NCBI GenBank assembly: GCA_026770595.1
Contig: MU634238.1
Location: 1-14,106 of the forward strand
DNA from: Ochromonadaceae sp. CCMP2298
Taxonomy: Eukaryota; Sar; Synurophyceae; Ochromonadales; Ochromonadaceae
DNA: 14,106 nucleotides
Direction of reading: 5' to 3'
In this document: in pieces, positions 8,031-14,106 of the stretch
Layout of the letters: every line of letters begins with the position of its first letter
Position numbering within the stretch: the stretch's first letter is position 1
Notes under the pieces: model-generated
Databases searched by the model: none
Told to the model about the DNA's origin: nothing
Seen by the model: the letters and a program-made list of their open reading frames with translations, nothing else
Translations under genes and position numbers: made by a program

Positions 8031-11000
8031 ATGCGCCCCTGCCTCGCAATAACTGCCCTGCTTCTGTACAGCGGGTCTTCTCTCGCCTCCGATGACGAGC
8101 TGTCCGTCACGCAGATAGGGAACTTCCGCATCAGCTGGGACACAGGCGACCCATACCTTCAGATCCATCATGTGTCGGATCGAGACAAGGTGTTGTTCCA
8201 GACGCTCCGCAGCTGGCCCTTCATCACAGTCGGCTTCGCCACGGACACGAAGCCTCCCATCGTGGATGGGAACTTCAAAGTCTCCGAGTGGACGCTCTTC
8301 GAGACGCCCTACCAGTCGATCAAGAAGGTGCGCATGGAGTCAAACAAGGAGTTCATCATATCGGGAGAGGTGTGGGGACTGGTCACACTGGCCTCGTACG
8401 AGATGCGGTTCTACGTGCCCTCTAACGAAAAGGGGGAGCCACTGCCCGCACAGCTGGCCTTCGAGGTGCACGTAACCTCCCAGCAGGGAGCCTTCAATCG
8501 CGTGTTCCTGAACTACTGGTGCGACGCAGAGGAGAACTTCTATGGGTTCGGGACACAGGTGAGCAACCCCTCGATTGAGCCTCACTTTGACCCTCACTTT
8601 GACCCTCACTTTGACCCTCACTCTGCCTCTGCCTCTGCCTGTACCTCCCCCATCCCATCCATCAGTACACGTATTGGAACCTGAAGGGCCGACGAGTGCC
8701 CATCTTAGTAGCGGAGCAGGGCATAGGAAGAGGCGCAGAGCCCCTGACCTCTCTGTTAAACCTGGTAGGAGACAGGGCAGGCGGGGACTGGTCGACCACC
8801 TACGCACCTAAGCCGCTCTACGTAACCAACTTCAACAGATCACTGATGCTGCAGAACTCAGAGGTACGTCCATTCCTGTACCGATCTGCAATCTTATTGT
8901 ATCTGTTGTCTCACGAGATTCCCACTAAAGTTTACAACCTTTACTACCCCACCACCTTCCACCACCACCCCCACCACCCCCACTACCCCCACCACCTCCA
9001 CCACCCCCACTACTTTCACCACCCCACCCTCCACCCCAAAGATGATGTTTTTCGACACGCGCGACGACGACTCCATCGTGATCGAGGTGTGGGGGGACAG
9101 CATCTGCGGGCGCATCCTCTACGGCGCCTCTATGCTAGAGCTCATCACGCAGATCACAGAGTACACAGGTCGCATGCAGCCCCTACCCCCCTGGACCCAG
9201 CGTGGGGCGGTGGTGGGGCTGGAGGGGGGCACAGCGGAGGTGCTGCAGCTGACCGAGCGCCTACTAGCAAACAAGGTGCCTGTACCACTTGCGGGCGTGT
9301 GGGTGCAGGATTGGGTGGGCCTGCGACATGCCTTCGACGGCGACCGGCTCAACTGGAACTGGCAACTGGACAGCTCCTACTACCCAGAGGTACGTCTCTT
9401 ACTGTGATCCGCAATCTATAGTCTTACGAAAATCCTACTACCGCTACCACCACCATTACTACAAACACCACTAACACCACTACTAACACTACTAACACCA
9501 CCCCCACTCCCACCTCTACGCCAACCACGACCCCTTCCCCCAACACCACCAACACCACCACACCCACTACTAACACCACTACCACCACCACCACCGCCAC
9601 CACCACCACCCCAGTGGGCAAATATGGTCACCTCTCTCGCGCAGAGGGGCGTGCGCATAATGTCCTACATCAACCCCTTCTTCTCGGACAAAGACCCCTA
9701 CGCCTCCCCCCCCTCCTCCTCCTCCTCCTCCACCTCCTCTTCCCCCTCCACCCCAGTGGGTAACAGCACACATCCTACAGCTCACAGTACAGCTCCTGTA
9801 CCTTCAGACGCTACTACCCAGACGCGCAACCTATATAGGGAGGGTATAGAGAAGGGCTACTTTGTGCAGTCACCCGTGACAGGGGTGGGGGCGTACCGGT
9901 TCCGCTCTGGCTCTATTGATTTCGCCATGCTGGACACCACGCACCCCGCAGCGCGCGTCTGGTAAGTGATATGAAATACGAAATGAAATATGAAATGAAA
10001 TACGAAATGAAACCAAATACGAAATAAAATACGAAATATTTAATTCATACATTCATTATTTTCATACTGCAGGATGAAGGACATTATAAAGCAGAGCATG
10101 GTGCGGGACACGGGGGTGAGCGGGTGGATGGCCGACTTTGGAGAGTACCTGCCTGTAAGTAGAACATGCCTGTCCCTACTGTTCCTATGTTCTTACTATG
10201 TTGATATTTGTTCCTACTCTATTTATCTCACTCCCGCCCCTTCTCCACACACCCATCTGTTTCTACATTGTTCACCTCAATCCCCACACCCCTTCTTTCC
10301 CTCCCCTCTGTTCTCTCACACCTCTCCTCTACCCACCCACACACAACAGTTCGATGCGGTTCTACACGACGGCAGCGACGCTAAACAATACCACAACATC
10401 TACCCACAAGAGTGGGCGCGCATCAACCACGAAGCCAAGCAGGAGCTCCTGGAGCAGCAGAGGGGGAAGCAGAGCGCCCCGCCCAAGGGATGGCTGTACG
10501 CGCTTAACAGGAAAACGTCCCTGCCCGCTGCACAGGCACAGGCCAAGGAGGGAGAGGGTGCAGTCATGGGCATGGGTGCGGGTACAGGCAAGGGCACAGG
10601 CATAGGTGCGGGCGCGGGTGCGGGTAAAAGCACAGACACGGGTATAGGTGCGGGTATAGGTGCGGGTTTCGGCATCAACGCCAGCGATCTGGTGTACTTC
10701 ATGCGCTCGGCCTGGCTGCAGTCCCCCCCCCTCACGAGCGTCTTCTGGCTAGGCGACCAGCTAGTCAGCTGGGACAGGTACGACACACAGTGACCATTGA
10801 TATGAAGAATTACTTGATTTGGTGAAATTATATATATCTAATACATCTACTCTTCACTTTAACCCCGCTCTTTTATCCCGCTCTTTATCCCCATATTACC
10901 ACACTTCATCCCCATTCGCAGACACGACGGCATCAAGTCCGTGCTGGTCGGGGCCATCTCCAGCGGCGTGGGGGGGCACAGTCTCACGCACTCGGATATA

Positions 11001-12102
11001 GGCGGATACACTATGGTGGGTATTAAATATGACACATTAAATATGCCATATGACATATGACACATGACTTATATAGCATTTAACATATATAGCATATAAC
11101 ATACGACACATATAGTATATAGCATATGCCCATGCTCGCTTATAATGTCTATGTCTCTTAATTAGATACTAACACAGCACACACCCTTATACTCTCCCCC
11201 CCTCCCCTCAGCAAGAAGTAGGCCCCCTGCCCTTCCTGCGCACCCGCGAGCTGCTCCTGCGCTGGGTGGAGCTGAGCGCCTTCGGCTCTGCGCTGTTTCG
11301 CACCCACATCGGCCTCATAACCTCCCCCAGCCACGCACAGGTCTTCGACGACCCCCCCACCATGACGCACTTCGCCCGCCTCGGTGGAGTCTTCGCAGCC
11401 CTGGCTGAGTACCGCTCAGCGCTGATGCAGCAGGCGGCCCAAAGGGGGTGGCCGCTCATACGCCACATGGCTGCGCACTACGCGCACGACGCTCGCTGCT
11501 GGGAGCTGGTCTCTCAGTACATGTTCGGGGAAATGTTTCTTATAGCGCCGGTGCTGGACCCCGCGGCCCAGCTGGAGGGCTCTCAGGGGGCACAGGGACA
11601 GGGGGTACAGGGGGCACAGGCGCGCAACAGTGAAGAGTATGCGGGCCTGCGCCTGGGTGTACCTGTAGTGAAGGTGTACATTCCCCAGCACTCCAGCTGG
11701 ATCCACCTGTGGTCCGGACAGCGAGTGGAGGGAGGGGAGGGTCGCTTCGTGGCCGTAGATGCGCCCATACAGGCCCCACCTGTGTTCTACCGACCAGAGA
11801 GCGCGGAGGGGCAGGCGCTGAGGCGGTACGTACTGCAGCAGGGCATGGGCGTGGACGTGATGGGGGGGGACTCCACCAACATCTATGAGGTTGCGGGGCA
11901 GGAGCAGAGGCAGGAGCGAGGACAGAAGCAGGAGCAGAAGCAGGATCAGGGGCAGAAGCAGAGGCTGGAGCAGGAGCAGGGGCAGGGGCAGGGGTCGCGA
12001 GCTTGTATGCGCCTCATATGTGATTGGGCTGAGCCTGACTGGTACGATTGGCTGGGCATCAAGCAGTACGTCAGCGTCACTCCCTGGGGAACCACGGCGT
12101 AG
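8031..12102 (+). CDS. Secreted GH31 sulfoquinovosidase-like enzyme (8 exons)
   Basis: Exons 8031–8558, 8666–8863, 9042–9389, 9615–9961, 10073–10154, 10350–10777, 10922–11015 and 11212–12102 join to 971 residues with GT–AG introns. Residues 1–19 form a signal peptide (Arg2, hydrophobic core, SSLA); the next residues are acidic, unlike a transit peptide. The GH31 fold follows: N-terminal beta domain, then the barrel with nucleophile Asp495 in GWMADFGEYLP and acid/base Asp637 in WLGDQ. Gln331 (VQDW), Arg344 and Trp347 (RLNWNW) and Tyr673 (SDIGGY) match the sulfonate-recognising residues of bacterial sulfoquinovosidases such as E. coli YihQ, with the same spacing: 13, 3 and, from acid/base to Tyr, 36 residues. 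Such enzymes release sulfoquinovose from sulfoquinovosyl glycerol or SQDG. YihQ has about 680 residues; the excess here is mostly low-complexity insertions plus a tail of about 80 residues with a Gln/Glu-rich repeat. Specificity is inferred. An ordinary alpha-glucosidase is unlikely given Arg344/Trp347. Confidence 0.88.
8575..8640 (+). repeat. Dodecamer tandem repeat in intron 1 of the GH31 gene
   Basis: CTCACTTTGACC is repeated three times at 8581–8616, followed by a partial copy, then three CTCTGC hexamers. All lies inside the 107-base intron 8559–8665, just before the branch/polypyrimidine region. Confidence 0.85.
8940..9036 (+). repeat. CCA/CAC microsatellite in intron 2 of the GH31 gene
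   Basis: Repeated CCACCCCCAC and CACCAC units run almost to the AG at 9040–9041. In the transcript they provide a C-rich tract before the acceptor; the opposite strand is rich in GGTGG. Confidence 0.8.
9434..9613 (+). repeat. ACC/AAC trinucleotide tract in intron 3 of the GH31 gene
   Basis: About 180 bases are almost entirely ACC, ACT and AAC triplets and cover most of the intron 9390–9614, reaching the acceptor CCCCAG. The opposite strand gives long Gly/Val-only reading frames, which are artefacts of the repeat. Confidence 0.85.
9703..9800 (+). repeat. In-frame TCC repeat encoding a Ser/Pro/Thr-rich insertion in the GH31 protein
   Basis: The tract lies inside exon 4, after INPFFSDKD, and encodes a Ser run followed by a Thr/Pro/Ser-rich stretch before the conserved GIEKGYF. 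Bacterial relatives have only a few residues at this point. No plausible donor precedes it, so I read it as coding rather than intronic. Confidence 0.65.
9966..10040 (+). repeat. GAAATAC/GAAATGA tandem repeat in intron 4 of the GH31 gene
   Basis: The first part of the 111-base intron, immediately after the donor, consists of alternating GAAATAC and GAAATGA-like units. The last 30 bases before the acceptor are AT-rich and unrepetitive. Confidence 0.8.
10567..10670 (+). repeat. In-frame GGTGCG-type repeat encoding a Gly-rich insertion between the catalytic residues
   Basis: Hexameric and trinucleotide units (GGTGCG, GGCACA, GGTATA) encode a Gly/Ala/Ile/Thr-rich segment in exon 6. It lies between the nucleophile and acid/base aspartates, just before DLVYFMRS. 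It explains much of why these aspartates are 142 residues apart instead of 67 as in YihQ. Confidence 0.75.
11026..11125 (+). repeat. AT-rich tandem repeat in intron 7 of the GH31 gene
   Basis: Imperfect ATATAGCATATAACATA and TATGACACAT units occupy the first half of the 196-base intron 11016–11211. The half near the acceptor is an ordinary C/T-rich tract. Confidence 0.7.
11578..11630 (+). repeat. In-frame GGGGCACAG repeat in the GH31 C-terminal domain
   Basis: Units of GGGGCACAG and GGGACAG encode a Gly/Gln/Ala segment after FLIAPVLDPAAQ, where family members have a short turn before the beta-strand corresponding here to VPVVKVYIP. It is probably a surface loop. Confidence 0.7.
11896..12000 (+). 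repeat. In-frame CAGGAG/CAGAAG repeat in the GH31 C-terminal tail
   Basis: Hexamers of CAG followed by GAG, AAG or GGG encode a Gln/Glu/Lys/Gly-rich segment. It lies beyond the end of the region shared with bacterial enzymes, in a tail that ends with a Trp-rich stretch (CDWAEPDWYDWLG) I do not recognise. Confidence 0.75.
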
Positions 12103-12319
12103 CCACCTCCACCCACCTATATGCATCTACACCCACCTACATGCACCTACACACATCTACACCCTCCTACATGCACCTGCACCTACCTACACGTCCCACT
12201 CCAGTAGTGGGTTTTTTTACATTTCCATCCCACTTATAAGTGGGGTCTTTACATCATATTTAGCCATATTTAGTAAGAAAGAAATGGACATATTTAGTAT
12301 CTTATGTTTCTTATCGTAT
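12103..12319. other. Convergent 3' gap with CACCTACATG-type repeats and two hairpins
   Basis: The 217 bases lie between facing stop codons. The left part (12105–12195) holds imperfect CACCTACATGCAC/CATCTACAC repeats. Two inverted repeats with the same arm follow: CCCACT–CCAGT–AGTGGG at 12195–12211, followed by seven T, and CCCACTTATAAGTGGG at 12229–12244. They may mark 3' processing of either transcript; this is inference. Confidence 0.5.
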
Positions 12320-13728
12320 TTATGTTTGTGCAGGGGGTGCTATTTCGGGAACCTGGGGAACCTGGGTGTCCTGTGTGATCTTGATGTCCTTGGTGTCTTT
12401 GTTGTGCTCGTCGTATAACAGGCCCAAAGCTACGGTAGCCACCCACTGCGCCTCACCCACCTCTCCACTCAGCGCCACCTGCACGAGCTCCGGGGCTGTT
12501 AGTAATCTCTTCTCTTGCTTCTCGTAGTCATCCGACTTACTGCGCTTCGACGAAGGGACGGCGTTGCGTGCCAGAAATGCGTGCAGTATGCCACCCCCTC
12601 TGTTGACCTGCACGCGATAAGCTCCTAGGTTAATCAGCTCCTCTGTCTCCAGACCTGCCTCCTCCAGTAGCTCCCTGGGGGAGTGTGTGTTGGGGAGGTG
12701 GGGGTGAGTGCAAGTACATTATATAGTATACAGTGTATAGAGTATACTATACAGTGTATAGAGGTACCTATGTGCGCACTGCTCTGGCGTCTCCCCCTCG
12801 TCGAATAGGCCCCCCAGGGTGGCGTATTTGGCCTCCGCGAGACCGTATTTCTTCTGGTGGAAGAGCATGTACTTGTCCTCAGCCTATAGAGGTAGTAGAG
12901 GTAGTAGAGGTAGTAGAGGAAGTAGAGGTAGTAGAGGAAGTATATGTAATTGGCGGTGAGGCAGTATATGTAACAGGTAGTATATGTAATAGAGGTTAGA
13001 GGTTATAGAGGTTAATCGACTATAAATGTCAAAGGGAAGTCAAGGTACAAGTAAAGATGATAGATGCTGAGTACCCTAGTACCTTCAGGTGGATGAGCAT
13101 GTTGATGTGGCTGCGCTCGTCTGTCCACAGCCAGTCGTTCACCACTGCGCCGCTCTCCGTGCGCACCTTGTGGATCTCTGCATAATGGCGAAGAGGGAGC
13201 AGGGAGCAGGGATCAGGGTGTTGGCGAGGGCGGGGATGCAGCGCAGGATGCTGTGCAGGATGCAGGAGGCGACTAACCGAATCTGGCGAAGGGCGTGCTG
13301 GTGACCGTCCTCGCAGAGATCGTCTGTGGTGTGCGCCCTGGGTGAAAAATTGAAGAGAAGGCAGAAAGATCGTGAGAAGTTGAGGAGAAAGGATGCGGGT
13401 GCTAGCGTGCAAATCGCTTACAGGCAGGCTCTGGGAAGGATTCCATCGGGATCGGGATTTCAGACCCCCCTCCGAGGTCACCATCTATGCTTGGTATCCC
13501 GAACCGCCAGACAACCAGTAGTGTGAGCAGCGTGACTGTAATGCCATAGGAGAAGGACAAGATCTCCTTGCGGCTGTTGGGCAAGAGCGATACCATCCTC
13601 TTCTCGAAATCTCCCTTCTCGGCACACTCGCTCATGCAGCGCACCAGCCACTCATGCAGCTCAACCAGTCGACGATTTGTGAGGCACACACACAGGAAGA
13701 GCAAGACTCGTGCGGCGAAGTGATCCAT
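12320..13728 (-). CDS. Membrane-anchored Nudix hydrolase, ADP-ribose diphosphatase-like (5 exons)
   Basis: Exons on the minus strand are 13728–13422, 13337–13278, 13177–13083, 12883–12768 and 12674–12320; they join to 310 residues with introns of 84, 100, 199 and 93 bases. A perfect Nudix box GX5EX7REUXEEXGU spans residues 179–201 (GGLFDEGETPE, then RELLEEAGL) and is split by an intron in its Arg codon. These glutamates bind the metal that drives cleavage of nucleoside diphosphate derivatives. Upstream, VVNDWLWTDERSHINMLI resembles the strand region of ADP-ribose or sugar-nucleotide diphosphatases. Residues about 57–76 (ILSFSYG… to …LLVVW) form a membrane helix, and residues 8–16 are also hydrophobic, so the domain is probably tethered to an organelle or ER membrane. 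A basic insert (about 225–245, SSKRSKSDDYEKQEKR) and a Pro/Thr-rich tail surround the last part of the domain. The exact substrate cannot be told from sequence. Confidence 0.88.
12721..12766 (-). repeat. Duplicated TACAGTGTATAGAG in Nudix intron 4
   Basis: The 14-base unit TACAGTGTATAGAG occurs twice, near 12729–12742 and 12750–12763, separated by TATACTA. Because GTATA and TATAC segments alternate, the region can also fold back on itself. It lies directly next to the donor GT at 12767–12766. Confidence 0.7.
12884..12985 (-). repeat. AGAGGTAGT tandem repeat in Nudix intron 3
   Basis: At 12887–12945 the plus strand is a run of AGAGGTAGT and AGAGGAAGT units, followed by GTATATGTAA-type units to about 12985. 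The repeat begins at the 3' splice site, so in the transcript it forms the CT-rich tract (ACTACCTCT units) just before the AG. Confidence 0.8.
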
Positions 13729-14106
13729 GCGTGATCTTTATTTTGCCCCAATCCTCAAACTCTTATTTGTATCACTCTTGTCGTTTTTTCTATACAAAAT
13801 GACCGTGTGCGGCGCTTTTTCTTCAGCAACAAATTTCCTGGCAAATTCGGTTCGAACAGGCGAAGGAACCGCTTTGACGGGGGGTTAGAGTGCGTTACAT
13901 GCCACACAAAAACTTGCCTTAGAGACTAATGTTACAGCCGCAGCTGCGATCCGTGGACCCTCTTAGACTTGGTCCCCTTCCACTCACTGTTCCAACCAGG
14001 CTTCCATCATGCAATGGTTCAAGGTTAAATTAGGACGCGCTTTCCGATACGAGTAGGGACCGTTCATAGTTATTGTTTGTTGTTGTGTTGTCGGCCGGGA
14101 GGGGCC
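13729..14106. promoter_or_regulatory. Upstream region of the Nudix gene; no gene seen
   Basis: The 378 bases before the Nudix ATG hold no convincing coding sequence on either strand. A short plus-strand frame starting at 14014 ends after 15 codons. The region is presumably the Nudix 5' untranslated region and promoter, possibly shared with a gene beyond the right edge. No TATA-like box or repeat stands out. Confidence 0.35.

Noticed and set aside
8575-8640. Regular repeats that might suggest a CRISPR array
   Set aside because: They are direct tandem copies without unique spacers and sit inside a spliceosomal intron.
9416-9785. Gly- and Val-only minus-strand frames
   Set aside because: They are readings of the ACC/CCA microsatellite in intron 3 and of the TCC tract in exon 4.
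11416-12126. Leu/Pro-rich minus-strand frame of 236 codons
   Set aside because: It is the antisense of the GH31 exon 8, and its Leu runs come from the CAG/GAG repeat read backwards.
13830-13860. GGTTCGAA resembling a tRNA T-loop
   Set aside because: The flanking bases do not form a five-pair stem, and no D or anticodon arm lies at the right distance.
14014-14061. Short plus-strand frame near the right edge
   Set aside because: Only 15 codons before a stop, with no recognisable product or well-supported donor site.

Overview
The window is nuclear DNA of a eukaryote. Five of the six protein genes are split by short introns (75 to 251 bases). All 22 introns I could place have GT–AG ends, and the joined exons give continuous reading frames that match known protein families. 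Two features suggest a unicellular alga or mixotrophic flagellate with a secondary plastid. The DUF4239-like protein starts with a signal peptide followed by a basic, hydroxylated, transit-like stretch, the two-part leader used to reach plastids lying inside the ER. The gene at the left edge ends in a motif resembling the C-terminus of the ciliary protein CEP290. Cryptophytes, haptophytes, stramenopiles and chlorarachniophytes all fit; I cannot choose between them from the sequence.

Layout, left to right. (1) <1–2212, minus: coiled-coil protein with a CEP290-like motif, running off the left edge. (2) 2679–3869, minus: intronless DUF4239/bestrophin-like membrane protein. (3) 4404–5728, plus: STRAP-type WD40 protein, 5 exons. 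(4) 5874–7604, minus: aspartate-semialdehyde dehydrogenase, 5 exons. (5) 8031–12102, plus: glycoside hydrolase family 31 enzyme of sulfoquinovosidase type with a signal peptide, 8 exons. (6) 12320–13728, minus: membrane-anchored Nudix hydrolase, 5 exons. Genes 2/3 and 4/5 are divergent pairs with shared upstream regions; 3/4 and 5/6 are convergent with short gaps. No RNA genes, transposons or CRISPR arrays were recognised.

The genes do not form an obvious pathway, as expected in a eukaryote. The most notable is gene 5. It keeps both catalytic aspartates and the Arg/Trp/Tyr residues that recognise the sulfonate of sulfoquinovose in bacterial sulfoquinovosidases, and it has a secretory signal peptide without a visible plastid transit region. 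I infer that the organism cleaves sulfoquinovosides, breakdown products of the thylakoid lipid SQDG, outside the cell or in a digestive compartment. Its coding sequence has also absorbed several tandem-repeat expansions, and many introns in the window are filled with short tandem repeats that differ from intron to intron.
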